DNA from: Nitrospirota bacterium
GTDB taxonomy: Bacteria > Nitrospirota > Nitrospiria > Nitrospirales > Nitrospiraceae
Assembly (NCBI GenBank): GCA_018971525.1
Contig: JAGXAR010000006.1
Location: 32,999-96,998, forward strand
Direction of reading: 5' to 3'
DNA: 64,000 nt
The position numbers and the translations under genes were made by a program. Shown piece by piece: positions 39,460 to 47,743 of this stretch; within the stretch, counting starts at the first letter, position 1; each line of letters begins with the position of its first letter. Below the pieces are notes generated by a model. The model was not told the origin of the DNA, searched no databases, and saw only the letters and a list, made by a program, of their open reading frames with translations.

Positions 39460-40680
39460 CCCCGGCCGCTTCTCAGCCGTCAGAGATATCTCTATTGGCT
39501 GTCCGGCTCGACGCACCTCCAATCTGAGGATCTGCCCTGCCTCAACCTGACAGAGTCGTTTCGCTTCCCGCTCTGAAGACACGCTAGATAATACCGCGCC
39601 ATTACAGGCGACGACTCTATCACCAACCTTGAGGCCCGCCTTTTCGGCAGGCAGGCCGCCACGGAGTTCCCGCACGAAGTAGTATCGAGCGCCGGCTGAT
39701 TCCTGTAAGTCCCAGTTGATGCCGATTCGTCCGGACCCGAGTAACCCGGTTTGCGAACCGAACCGGGCGAGAATGCGATGCGCGATGACGCGGGCCAAGC
39801 CCTCGGGATCATCGGCCGTGGCGTCAGAACCGTGTCCTTCCCCGTGGAATAACACCAAGCCGCTCTCGACGTCGATCATCCGTAAAGCCAGCGACACGCG
39901 GCTGATCTGGTCTCCCTCGGTTCGCTCCCATTGTTGCACTTCGCCCACCACAATGGCGTGCGCACCGACGAGTTTCCCGACTTTCAGCACCTCGGCATCG
40001 TCGGCATGCTTCAGCTGGATAACCTGCTCCTTGAACACTTCGTCGAGCTTGGCTCGCTCGACCATATTGACATCCAAGTCCAACAACAAGGTCGTCACAA
40101 TCCCAGCGACACGCGAGCCGGATCCTTGAGCGGCTGCCGCATCGACGAACGGCATCACGGCCATCGTACGATAGCGATCGATCATGTCTCGATTGATCGG
40201 GCCGACGCCGGTGACGACCGGCTCAGGACGTCCGAGCATCCCGCCGGATCCTATAGCGGCAGTGCCGGATGAGGCACAGGCGCGGCGCCGCTGCAGAATC
40301 GCGGCGGGCGCGCCCCAGGCACAGAGTTCGTCGTTCACCAGCACGATGTGGTACGGATATTCGCGTTGATGTTCCGCCGCGACGTTGGTGAAGGGATAGA
40401 AAATGCAGCCGCCGATCCAGATCGAGACCGGGCAGAGGGCCAACTCATAGAGCCACTGTTTGCGGGCCGTGAGGGAGTATTCCCAGACCAGCAGACGGCC
40501 ATCGTCACGCAGCACACGGTCCGGCCGACCGACCTGCTCGATCACCTCAGCCTTCGTCATCGGCACTGCCAGCCGGTCCAGCTTGGATTCCGACTTCACG
40601 ACAGTGTACAGCACGCCGCATCCGGAGCAGGCGCCGACGAGAAGGGCCAGCCCCATCAAAAAGCCCATCCGTCTCACCAT
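39454..40680 (-). CDS. Lipoprotein with BamE-like, CsgG-like and PDZ regions
   Basis: A 408-residue protein. N-terminus MVRRMGFLMGLALLVGAC gives a lipobox with Cys18. Next comes a BamE/SmpA-like stretch (MTKAEVIEQVGRPDRVL..LLVWEYS, about 35-65), then a CsgG/LpoB-like domain (TMAVMPFVDAAAA..VERAKLDEVFKEQ..LVGAHAIVVGEV, about 175-290), and a C-terminal PDZ domain (FVRELRGGLPAEKAGLKVGDRVVACNG, about 335-400). The three-part fusion is unusual. It is likely periplasmic, outer-membrane anchored. Role unknown; assembly of an envelope complex is a guess from the domains. Confidence 0.7.
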   Translation of the reverse strand: MVRRMGFLMGLALLVGACSGCGVLYTVVKSESKLDRLAVPMTKAEVIEQVGRPDRVLRDDGRLLVWEYSLTARKQWLYELALCPVSIWIGGCIFYPFTNVAAEHQREYPYHIVLVNDELCAWGAPAAILQRRRACASSGTAAIGSGGMLGRPEPVVTGVGPINRDMIDRYRTMAVMPFVDAAAAQGSGSRVAGIVTTLLLDLDVNMVERAKLDEVFKEQVIQLKHADDAEVLKVGKLVGAHAIVVGEVQQWERTEGDQISRVSLALRMIDVESGLVLFHGEGHGSDATADDPEGLARVIAHRILARFGSQTGLLGSGRIGINWDLQESAGARYYFVRELRGGLPAEKAGLKVGDRVVACNGAVLSSVSSEREAKRLCQVEAGQILRLEVRRAGQPIEISLTAEKRPGL

Positions 40681-40851
40681 ATCGGCGCGACTCCAGGAAG
40701 GCCAACCGTACGAGCAAGCAGGGTACCACCCTGCACGAGAAGGCCGCAATGGAATGGCGAGGAATAGGCGTGGGACTACTAGGCTATTGAAAAAATGGCG
40801 GGCGCTCACTAAATCCCAACCGCGAACATCTCCCGGAGGCGAAGCTCCCCC

Positions 40852-41020
40852 CGGGATGCTCAAAATTCCGTCAGCAAGGCCGCAGCTGATGAAGGTACCG
40901 GAGGCGTAGCGTTCCTCACCCGCCCATCCCGAGCTGCCAAAACAGCTGGTTTCCCAAGCGGGCTATGTTGAGGATGCTTTCGAGGCGAGAACGAAGCGGG
41001 CGGTTTTTTTTAGCATCCTG
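40852..41020. repeat. Dispersed hairpin repeat, copy R3, flush with the yqgE stop
   Basis: About 169 bp from CGGGATGCTCAAAA to TTTTTTTTAGCATCCTG. The next codon (CTA, read TAG on the minus strand) is the stop of the yqgE gene. Shortly to the left, 40782-40795 reads GGCTATTGAAAAAA, a further decayed end. Confidence 0.82.
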
Positions 41021-41581
41021 CTAATTCAAGGAGGGGTCGAAGGGCATATCCGCATAGTGGCGATAGTCATCACCCAGGGCGCTCACGATGTCCGGCCAGA
41101 CACGTGCGGGATCCTTGTCGAACACCACGCTGGGATCTGCGGGAAGGGTAATCCAGGAACCGGTCTGCATTTCAGATTCCAGCTGCCCCGGGCCCCATCC
41201 GGAATACCCGATGTAGGCGCGAAACGCCTCGCGCCCTTCACTAGCAGTCAAGATACGATCGACGAGGTCTGTATCCCCGCCGAGACAGATCCCATCGAAG
41301 ACATGATGGGAGTTTTCAGGAAGTTGATCCAGGCGATAGAGCATCATGACCTGGTTTGTTTGCACCGGCCCTCCGGAGAAGAGAACGTGCCGTTGACCTT
41401 CGAGAATCGGTACTTGAGGTAACGCCTCTGAAACCGACATCCCAGTCGGGCGATTGACGACGACGCCTAGCGCGCCTTCGGCCCCATGCTCGCAGAGCAA
41501 CACGACGGTCTGCCGAAAGTTCGGATCGCGCAAGGAAGGTGCCGCGATGAGGAAGATACCTTTCCCAAGGGGAGCTTTCAT
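41021..41581 (-). CDS. YqgE/AlgH family protein
   Basis: A 186-residue UPF0301/AlgH protein: GIFLIAAPSLRDPNFRQTVVLLCEH at the N-terminus, GALGVVVNRPTG, FSGGPVQTNQVMML, YIGYSGWGPGQLESEM. Molecular function is unsettled; Pseudomonas AlgH was described as a regulator of alginate. Start 41581 is the third of three near-adjacent ATGs and best placed after AGGA. The stop codon is contributed at the boundary of repeat R3. Confidence 0.93.
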   Translation of the reverse strand: MKAPLGKGIFLIAAPSLRDPNFRQTVVLLCEHGAEGALGVVVNRPTGMSVSEALPQVPILEGQRHVLFSGGPVQTNQVMMLYRLDQLPENSHHVFDGICLGGDTDLVDRILTASEGREAFRAYIGYSGWGPGQLESEMQTGSWITLPADPSVVFDKDPARVWPDIVSALGDDYRHYADMPFDPSLN

Positions 41582-41653
41582 AGTCATCATCCTACCGTGC
41601 TGATCTTGGTCGCGCAAGCGGCACGACAAACCGGACCCTGCAGGTAAGCCCCG

Positions 41654-41884
41654 CAGGTTGCTCAAGCAGGCCGTCCGCTGCGTGCGTCGCTCGTGAAGCG
41701 TCGTTCGCCTCTCGTCGCAGAACCGGCTGCGGCATGTTCACGGGATACGCTCACGGGTGTCGAGAACGATGCCCGGGGAAAGACGCGTCCCAGGACGAAA
41801 AATCTGGCTTGGCAGATTCGGGGCGGGAGGGTGAAATACCCGCCGGGTCGGGCGGGAGGGAAGACAGACTGTTTCAGCATCCTG
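41654..41884. repeat. Dispersed hairpin repeat, copy R4, flush with the nitrilase stop
   Basis: About 231 bp from CAGGTTGCTCAAG to TTTCAGCATCCTG. It carries an internal module CGTCCCAGGACGAAAAATC followed by GGCTTGGCAGATT and a GTGAAATACCCGCCG segment, shared with copy R5. The bases after it (TCA, TGA on the minus strand) are the stop of the nitrilase gene. Confidence 0.8.
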
Positions 41885-42682
41885 TCAGCGATAGAGAGAT
41901 TCGCGTCGATCGCGGAGCAGATCGTTGTAGGGCGTAACGGCTTTGTTCCGCGCGTCGGCAGGATCGATCTCGAGAATACAGAGTTCGTCCTGCTCCCGCG
42001 GCGCGCGATGCAGAATCGCCCCGCGTGGAGCAACGACTTCGCTGTTCCCGATAAACGTCAGCCGATCTTTGCCGCCTCGCGCTTCGCTTCCTGTGCGGTT
42101 ACAGGTCACGGCGAACACTCGATTTTCGAGGCACCGAACCGGCATGGAGTCCGGGCAATTGGGCAACACCAGGTTCGAGGGATGGCAGATGATCTCCGCT
42201 CCCTTGAGCGCCAAGGTGCGAGCAGCCTCCGGATAGTACCAATCGAAACAGATCATCACGCCGATTTTGGCCGGTCCGATATCCCACACCTGAAATCCCG
42301 TATCGCCTGGCGCAAAGAACAGCGTTTCCTCAAAAAACAGATGCGTCTTGCGATAACACCCGATGAACCCGGAAGGCCCGACGACCACGGCGGAGTTATA
42401 GCAGGCAGCCCCGGCGCGTTCCGGAAGACCGGCGACAATCACCATCCGTCGCCGCTTTGCAAGGTCGATCAGCCGTTGTGTGGTTGGTCCATTCGGCACC
42501 AACTCCGACAGGGTGATCACTTCTTGCTGCGACACGAACTGATAACCGGAAGCAAACAACTCGGGCAAGACGATCAGATCGGCGTCAGCCCGGTCGAGTG
42601 TTTCCACAACCTTATCAAGATTGTGCGACACCTCGCCGAACTGTGGAGCGAACTGAAAAAACCCGACTCGCATGATCGTCAT
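41885..42682 (-). CDS. Carbon-nitrogen hydrolase (nitrilase superfamily)
   Basis: A 265-residue amidase-type enzyme with the Glu-Lys-Cys triad: LIVLPELFASGYQ (Glu about 42), GCYRKTHLFFEE (Lys about 112), GVMICFDWYYPEAAR (Cys about 148). Members hydrolyse amides or nitriles; substrate cannot be told, though the PELFASGY form resembles omega-amidase or N-carbamoyl/beta-alanine type enzymes. ATGs at 42682 and 42673 are both possible. A clear terminator of the SmbP-like gene sits just upstream. Confidence 0.88.
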   Translation of the reverse strand: MTIMRVGFFQFAPQFGEVSHNLDKVVETLDRADADLIVLPELFASGYQFVSQQEVITLSELVPNGPTTQRLIDLAKRRRMVIVAGLPERAGAACYNSAVVVGPSGFIGCYRKTHLFFEETLFFAPGDTGFQVWDIGPAKIGVMICFDWYYPEAARTLALKGAEIICHPSNLVLPNCPDSMPVRCLENRVFAVTCNRTGSEARGGKDRLTFIGNSEVVAPRGAILHRAPREQDELCILEIDPADARNKAVTPYNDLLRDRRESLYR

Positions 42683-42694
42683 GTCCCCAGAAAA

Positions 42695-42720
42695 AACGGG
42701 CAGGGTCGCCCCTGCCCGTT
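42695..42720 (-). terminator. Rho-independent terminator of the SmbP-like gene
   Basis: AACGGGCAGGG, loop, CCCTGCCCGTT forms a perfect 11-bp stem with a 4-base loop, and on the minus strand it is followed by TTTTTT. It lies 25 bp after the SmbP-like stop. Confidence 0.9.
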
Positions 42721-42744
42721 CAAAAAGATCTCTGACCGAATGAC

Positions 42745-43092
42745 TTACTTCACTTCGGACAAATGGGTAACCGCGCTTTCGGCATGTTTGGTTGCCACAT
42801 CGGCATGACCGGCCTTGCCATGGGCAACGGCCTCCTTGAGCTCCTTGATCCCTTCATCCAGATGCGGATTCTTCACACCGGCCGCCTCGGCATGCTTCAG
42901 CGCTCCCTCAGCATGCTGCACCAGAGCATCGGCATGCCCCTGTTTGCCATGTGTCACAGCTTCCTTGGCATGTTCCACGGCTTCACTCACATGCTTGTTA
43001 TCGGCAAGGGCGAGCCCATTGAACAGCGGGAAACCAACAAGCGCGGCAACCGCCGCTACGACCAGTGCTCCGCGATGAATTCTCATTTTCAT
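42745..43092 (-). CDS. SmbP-like small periplasmic metal-binding protein
   Basis: A 115-residue precursor: signal peptide (about 1-30, cleavage near ALADN), then a mature helical protein with repeats of the form HAEGALKHAE, HGKQGHADALVQH and HGKAGHADVATKHAE. This His/Ala/Lys pattern matches SmbP, first described from the nitrifier Nitrosomonas europaea as a copper-binding periplasmic protein. Strong ribosome site GGAGGAA. It has its own promoter and a rho-independent terminator, so it is a single-gene unit. Metal specificity is not shown by sequence. Confidence 0.82.
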   Translation of the reverse strand: MKMRIHRGALVVAAVAALVGFPLFNGLALADNKHVSEAVEHAKEAVTHGKQGHADALVQHAEGALKHAEAAGVKNPHLDEGIKELKEAVAHGKAGHADVATKHAESAVTHLSEVK

Positions 43093-43161
43093 AGGTTCCT
43101 CCTCAGTGGTTAAGATTCATTCGACGGGTGAAAGGGATCCGCCGTGTCCTCGACTCCGCTC

Positions 43162-43190
43162 ACCTTACACAGCCATTTTTTCACAGTCAA
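43162..43190 (-). promoter_or_regulatory. Putative promoter of the SmbP-like gene
   Basis: Minus strand TTGACT, 17-bp spacer, TAAGGT, about 70 bp upstream of the start codon. The -35 box overlaps the last codons of the sulfurtransferase gene. Confidence 0.5.
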
Positions 43191-44065
43191 GAAGGCCTTA
43201 CCTGTGGATCGACTTTCAGGACTTGTTGCAAACCCATGGCGTCTTTTTCCACAGGACAGGCGAAATCCCGACTCCACTCCCACCAGGATCCCGGATAGTT
43301 GCGGACCTTCCGATACCCGGCGAGTTTGAGGACAAAATAGACCCACCCTGAACGGACACCGCCGGTGCAATAGCAGATGACTTCTTGATCCTGTCTGAGA
43401 CCTTTATCGGCGAGACTTTCAGTGATCGTCTCCAGATCTTTCACCGTGGCGTTTGGTTGAAGGAATCCGGTCCAAGCGACATGAATCGCGGAAGGAATGT
43501 GACCAGCCCGCGGTATCCCCGACACCTCTTTCCCGAGATATTCTTCGAGGCTGCGCGCATCGACAATCACGGTGCCAGGATGCGGCTGCTTCACGAGCTG
43601 CTTCAGTTCGTCTTTGACGGCGATCACGGAAGCCACCGGCTTGACGGTGAAGGTCCCCGGCTTGGGGGTTATGTACCCATGCTCGAACGGCCGTTTTTCC
43701 TGCACCCACTTGACCCATCCGCCGTCGAGAATGCGCAGTCGCGTGTGTCCGAGATATTCCAACATCCAGAACATGCGTCCTTCGTCTCCCCAGTTGTCGA
43801 ACGGATTGGAATAGATGACCACATCGCTGTCCTGACTGATGCCCAAGGCGCGGATCTTCTGTTCCATGCGTCCACGATCCGGATCAAGCAATCCCTTCGG
43901 CACGGATTTCGGGTCGCTGTAATCATGCCAGGTCGAATGCACAGCCCCTGGAATATGGCCGCCGAATTCGTAGGCCGCCCGCCCACGCACATCGATAATC
44001 ACCAGGCCCGGTTGCCCCAAACTCTGCTGGACGGTTTCGGTATCAATAAGCAACGCGTGTGTCAT
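43187..44065 (-). CDS. Sulfurtransferase (tandem rhodanese domains)
   Basis: A 292-residue protein with two rhodanese domains. The first (about 1-130) carries no catalytic Cys at the loop (YSNPFDNWGDE). The second (about 150-290) ends with VICYCTGGVRSGWVYFVLKLAGY; the active-site Cys is in CTGGVRS at about 245. This is the plan of thiosulfate or 3-mercaptopyruvate sulfurtransferases. No signal peptide, so cytosolic. It lies 23 bp after the multiheme cytochrome gene in the same orientation. Donor and acceptor unknown. Confidence 0.9.
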   Translation of the reverse strand: MTHALLIDTETVQQSLGQPGLVIIDVRGRAAYEFGGHIPGAVHSTWHDYSDPKSVPKGLLDPDRGRMEQKIRALGISQDSDVVIYSNPFDNWGDEGRMFWMLEYLGHTRLRILDGGWVKWVQEKRPFEHGYITPKPGTFTVKPVASVIAVKDELKQLVKQPHPGTVIVDARSLEEYLGKEVSGIPRAGHIPSAIHVAWTGFLQPNATVKDLETITESLADKGLRQDQEVICYCTGGVRSGWVYFVLKLAGYRKVRNYPGSWWEWSRDFACPVEKDAMGLQQVLKVDPQVRPS

Positions 44066-44088
44066 GTCGTTCCTTTTGTAATGAGCCT

Positions 44089-45381
44089 TCAGCTGTCAGC
44101 CTTGAGCTCGGCTTTGCAACTTCCTCCGTATTGTCGACGGGAGATCGCTGAGAGCTGGTTGTCCTCGTTCAATACCGCGGCAAGCGCGCCTGAAAGCGGG
44201 AATTCCCGCTCGTAAATGACGAATCGATAGGGATCGTTTCCCGTCAGGCCGTATTTGGTCTGCAACATCTCATGCTGCTTATCGGACAAAATGTGATACT
44301 GCACTCGCGTCCTTACTTTCAAGCCGGCTGCCTGAGCCGGGAGTTGGTACTCAAACTGGTATTCCCGGCTGGCCAAGGGCAAGAGGCGGTTATCATACAA
44401 CTCGACGATGGCAGGCTGCCACATAATCCAGCGGCCCATCGTCGATGTTTGGTGATCAAGCACCCGCCCCTGCTGATCTTCCACGGAAAATTCCACCGTG
44501 AAGTACCGGTCGGGATCGCCAGTTGGAATCTTATGGCCGGCTCCTGCATTGATCAACGTGAGCGTAAATCCGACTCGATCGCCCGGCTTGGGTGAAGCGT
44601 TGTCGGCCCTTACTTGTATTCCCACCGCCCGCTTCACCATATCTGGATCGTGCCCGCCGCGCCAGAGGTGCCGGCGGCCACGTCGGATCGGACTGTTCAC
44701 CGCCACCGGTCGATCGATTTCAGGCATGTGACAACTCTGGCAAATGAAGCCCCGCTCCTGCATGAAAAACTTGCCTTCGTATTCCGCATAGGTCCCGCAA
44801 GGTCCCATCTGATAGAACTGCGCCGGCCCGGACACGACATTGTGACAGCGATAACAGACCTGCGTCGTCCTGAAATTCGGATCAAACTCGGTCGGATGCG
44901 GCGCGGCGGAATCTTCGAACGGTCCGTAGATGACTCCATCCCGCACATGACAGGCAGCACAGGTCACCGATTCCTTCTGATACTCGGGATCGAACCGGGG
45001 ATTGGGCTCTTGAATCGCCTTCTCCACCCGCCCTCGCGGAATCTCTGTCACCAATGTCGGCTGCTGGTTTTCCAGCGGGGTGTGGCAGTTCAAGCACACC
45101 CAGATATTCTTGTCCTTTTTCCAATAGGCCTGAAAGAACGGATCCTCATAGGCATGAGCGTGGATACTCGTCTTCCATTCGTCGTAGATCTCGCGATGGC
45201 ACTGGCCACAAGACTCGGCCTTCAGGCTCGTCAAACCTTCCGGGATTTTCTGAAACGGAATCGCATGGGCATAATCCGACCGCAACCCGAAAATCACGAC
45301 CGGTTTGATCTCGGCGTAATACACATAGATGAACAGGCCCGCCAGGACACAACCGAGCAGAATTTTGACAGAGGTCTTCAT
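44089..45381 (-). CDS. Membrane-anchored pentaheme c-type cytochrome
   Basis: A 430-residue protein with one N-terminal membrane segment (about 5-27) and five CxxCH heme sites: CGQCH (about 58), CLNCH (about 95), CAACH (about 142), CYRCH (about 183) and CQSCH (about 223). The C-terminal 180 residues lack heme motifs and look beta-rich (VGFTLTLINAGAGHKIPTGD). It should sit on the periplasmic face and carry electrons. It resembles cytochrome c554-like multiheme families in heme spacing, but no specific partner can be named. Its start overlaps the HDAC-family stop by 4 bp. Confidence 0.88.
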   Translation of the reverse strand: MKTSVKILLGCVLAGLFIYVYYAEIKPVVIFGLRSDYAHAIPFQKIPEGLTSLKAESCGQCHREIYDEWKTSIHAHAYEDPFFQAYWKKDKNIWVCLNCHTPLENQQPTLVTEIPRGRVEKAIQEPNPRFDPEYQKESVTCAACHVRDGVIYGPFEDSAAPHPTEFDPNFRTTQVCYRCHNVVSGPAQFYQMGPCGTYAEYEGKFFMQERGFICQSCHMPEIDRPVAVNSPIRRGRRHLWRGGHDPDMVKRAVGIQVRADNASPKPGDRVGFTLTLINAGAGHKIPTGDPDRYFTVEFSVEDQQGRVLDHQTSTMGRWIMWQPAIVELYDNRLLPLASREYQFEYQLPAQAAGLKVRTRVQYHILSDKQHEMLQTKYGLTGNDPYRFVIYEREFPLSGALAAVLNEDNQLSAISRRQYGGSCKAELKADS

Positions 45382-46322
45382 GCGGCTAACAGCGCCTGGA
45401 TGTGGCGATCGACCGAAGCAGCCAAGGATGTCAGATGATACCCGCCTTCGAGCGACGAGAGAATGCGCCCGCCGGCATGGCGCTTGGCGATGCCGGCCAC
45501 GATGCCGGTAAGGTCCTCGTAGCCCTCTTCCGTCAACCCCATGCTCGCGAGGGGATCGTCCTTATGCGCATCGAAGCCGGCAGAGATGATCACGAATTCC
45601 GGCTTGAACGCATCGGCCGCCGGCACCAACGATTCCTGAAAGACGGCGCGATACTCCTCATCGCCCTCCCCCGCTTCCATCGGCACATTGATCGTGAACC
45701 CTTCCCCTGCCCCTCTGCCCCGCTCCGTCGCGCGGCCCGTGCCGGGATAGTGCGGATACTGGTGCGGGCTGAAGTACAGCACGGAGGAATCGTCTTCGAA
45801 ACTGTGCTGTGTGCCATTCCCGTGATGCACGTCCCAATCGACGATGAGCACCCGTTGGAGCCCGTATCGCTGCTGCACATAGCGCGCGGCAATCGCCACA
45901 TTATTGAAAAGGCAGAAGCCCATCGCGCGCCCCGCTTCGGCATGATGCCCCGGCGGCCTCACTGCACAGAATACATGATCGACTTCTTTAGACATGATCG
46001 CATCGACAGCAGCCAACGCCCCGCCGGCTGCCAGATAGGCAGCGGTCAATGAGCCGGGAGACATTGAGGTATCGGGATCGAGCGAGACCCGCCCATGCGC
46101 CGGGGCGTGAGCCTTCAGCATCGCAAGATACGAGGGCGTGTGGATCTGCGTTATCCATTCGTCTTCAGCCTCGCGCGGTTCAATCATGGTCAGCCGAGTC
46201 GCCGTACCGCTCTGTTCCAGCTGCCGCATGATGGCACGCAGCCGATTGGGCGACTCAGGATGCCCGGCCCCCATGTCATGGTCGAGATAGCGAGGATCGT
46301 AGACGAGTCCGGTGTTTCCCAT
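45378..46322 (-). CDS. Histone deacetylase-family hydrolase
   Basis: A 314-residue zinc-dependent amidohydrolase: GLVYDPRYLDHDMGAGHPESPNRL, FCAVRPPGHHAEAGRAMGFCLFNNVAIAA, the zinc site VDWDVHHGNGTQ and ISAGFDAHKDDPL, and SLEGGYHLTSLA. Bacterial members act on acetylated polyamines, acetoin-related substrates or other small amides, not histones. It is translationally coupled (ATGA) to the pentaheme cytochrome gene. ATG 46322 fits the family; the frame is open further upstream but with no motif. Confidence 0.92.
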   Translation of the reverse strand: MGNTGLVYDPRYLDHDMGAGHPESPNRLRAIMRQLEQSGTATRLTMIEPREAEDEWITQIHTPSYLAMLKAHAPAHGRVSLDPDTSMSPGSLTAAYLAAGGALAAVDAIMSKEVDHVFCAVRPPGHHAEAGRAMGFCLFNNVAIAARYVQQRYGLQRVLIVDWDVHHGNGTQHSFEDDSSVLYFSPHQYPHYPGTGRATERGRGAGEGFTINVPMEAGEGDEEYRAVFQESLVPAADAFKPEFVIISAGFDAHKDDPLASMGLTEEGYEDLTGIVAGIAKRHAGGRILSSLEGGYHLTSLAASVDRHIQALLAA

Positions 46323-46474
46323 GTCGGAGTCCGTGAAGCGCTTTTCGCAACTAAGGAGATACACTTCGCACGATACGAAATACGCTGTCAGATTAGCATG
46401 CAGGAAAGCGCATAGACAACGAGCGGAAACGCATGCTATGGTGATTGAAGCGCCCATCCAACGAGGAGAGAGGA

Positions 46475-46792
46475 ATGCCGAATCCCCGCATCGAACCGCT
46501 GAAGAAAGTCCTGACGATTGATCCGAACGACGAGGTGGCCTGGTTTGGTCTCGGGAAGGCCTACATGGAAGATGCGAACTTCGAAGAAGCAGCCAAGGCC
46601 CTTCAGCAATGCGTTACGGTGAAACCCACCTACTCGGCCGCCTACTATGCCCTGGCCCAGTCACTGCATAAGCTGGGTCGAATCGACGAGTGCCAAACCG
46701 TCTGCGCCACCGGCATCGATGTGTCCACGAAAAACGGCGACGCGATGGTGACGAAGAATTTCGAACTGCTCAAAGGCTCGCTGCCCGCCTAA
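46475..46792 (+). CDS. TPR-repeat protein
   Basis: A 105-residue protein made of about two and a half tetratricopeptide repeats (VAWFGLGKAYMEDANFEEAAKALQ and SAAYYALAQSLHKLGRIDECQ blocks). Ribosome site GGAGAGAGGA before ATG 46475. No signal peptide. Divergent from the HDAC-family gene, 152 bp apart. Small stand-alone TPR proteins mediate protein contacts; partner unknown. Confidence 0.8.
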   Translation: MPNPRIEPLKKVLTIDPNDEVAWFGLGKAYMEDANFEEAAKALQQCVTVKPTYSAAYYALAQSLHKLGRIDECQTVCATGIDVSTKNGDAMVTKNFELLKGSLPA

Positions 46793-46840
46793 ACATTGAC
46801 GCTCCATTGATCAACCTCATGCTTCCCGAATAATTCCGCA

Positions 46841-46952
46841 TGGGAAAAGTCTCGTCCCAGGAGGAAGAATCTGGCTTGGCAGACTTCCGGTCGGGAGGGT
46901 GAAATACCCGCCGCGGTGGGAGGGTGCAACGAACGGCTTTTTCAGCATCCTG
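46841..46952. repeat. Dispersed repeat, copy R5 (left arm missing), flush with a stop codon
   Basis: Only the right half is recognisable: CGTCCCAGGAGGAAGAATC, GGCTTGGCAGACTT, GTGAAATACCCGCCG, ending TTTTTCAGCATCCTG. The internal module is the one also seen in R4. The next codon (TAG on minus) ends the unknown gene at 46953. Confidence 0.75.
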
Positions 46953-47291
46953 CTAGACGGGCTCCGCTCCTTCGTCGTCCTCATCATCATCGGATGAGAG
47001 GCCGAGGGCTTCAGGCTGGCGCTTGGCGATCTCCTCGTACACTTCGTCGAGCCAGCGGCTCGCGCAGCCCAGGATTTCCCTGACTAACGGTTCCGGTTGG
47101 GCCGTGCGTTTGATAGTCCATTGGCAGACATATTCCAACAGCACCTCCCGTTCGAACCGCTCCGACGATTGCGTGGCCAGCGAAGTCATTTCGCTCAGTC
47201 CCGTGTTGAGGATCTCGGCCACCGTGTCGCGCCCATAGGACGTGCTGGCTGTGACATATTGGACGGCCCGGTTGAGTTCTTGGTCGGTCAT
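46953..47291 (-). CDS. Small acidic-tailed protein of unknown function
   Basis: A 112-residue cytosolic protein, helical, with a C-terminal acidic run (SSDDDEDDEGAEPV). VLLEYVCQWTIKRTAQPEP and SRWLDEVYEEIAKR are its most ordered parts. No domain recognised. It stands alone in reverse orientation, with repeat R5 at its 3' end and the R6 region upstream. Stop codon TAG coincides with the end of R5. Confidence 0.5.
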   Translation of the reverse strand: MTDQELNRAVQYVTASTSYGRDTVAEILNTGLSEMTSLATQSSERFEREVLLEYVCQWTIKRTAQPEPLVREILGCASRWLDEVYEEIAKRQPEALGLSSDDDEDDEGAEPV

Positions 47292-47544
47292 GAGGTCTCC
47301 CGTCGCTATTGGCGCATCATACCGAGAATGCCACCACAGATGAAAGATTCTCCCTGGTCTCAGCCAGGACTATTCATGAATAATCCAGGCTAGACGAGAG
47401 AAAATTTCTCCGGCAGGATCGGTGGAATGGTATGATCCTGGCCGAACAAGCCCGGCCCATGATGCCTAACAGGCTGCGAAAAACTTGGGTTTTGTGCAAT
47501 GCCCCGTTGCGATATTACGAAGGAAGTAGTGCCAGAACAGCCGG
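47292..47544. other. Intergenic sequence upstream of R6
   Basis: About 250 bp without a gene. It holds a 12-bp palindrome TATTCATGAATA (47371-47382), a near-palindrome GAGAAAATTTCTC (47398-47410), and CTAACAGGCTGCGAAAAAC (47466-47484), a variant of the repeat end. No gene or promoter was assigned. Confidence 0.4.
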
Positions 47545-47714
47545 CAGGATGCTCAAAAAGGCCGTCCAGCAAGGCCGCAGCGAGCGAAGGTCCGAGGCCG
47601 TACCCTTCAGGGTACGGTGAGGGTCTGAACGATTTGAAAACGCCGCACGGGAAAAGGCGCGTCTCGGCGCGCCGGGGTCGGGCGGGTGAGAAAAGCGAGT
47701 TTTTCAGCATCCTG
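47545..47714. repeat. Dispersed hairpin repeat, copy R6
   Basis: About 170 bp, CAGGATGCTCAAAAA to TTTTTCAGCATCCTG, one of the best-preserved pairs of ends. It carries GGCGCGTCTCGGCGCGCC and the following GGGG..GGGCGGGTGAG module, as in R2. It lies 30 bp upstream of the M3 peptidase gene, not at a stop codon, so it is transcribed, if at all, as a 5' leader. Confidence 0.85.
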
Positions 47715-47743
47715 CTAAAGGCGAGATGAAGGAGACGCAACCT

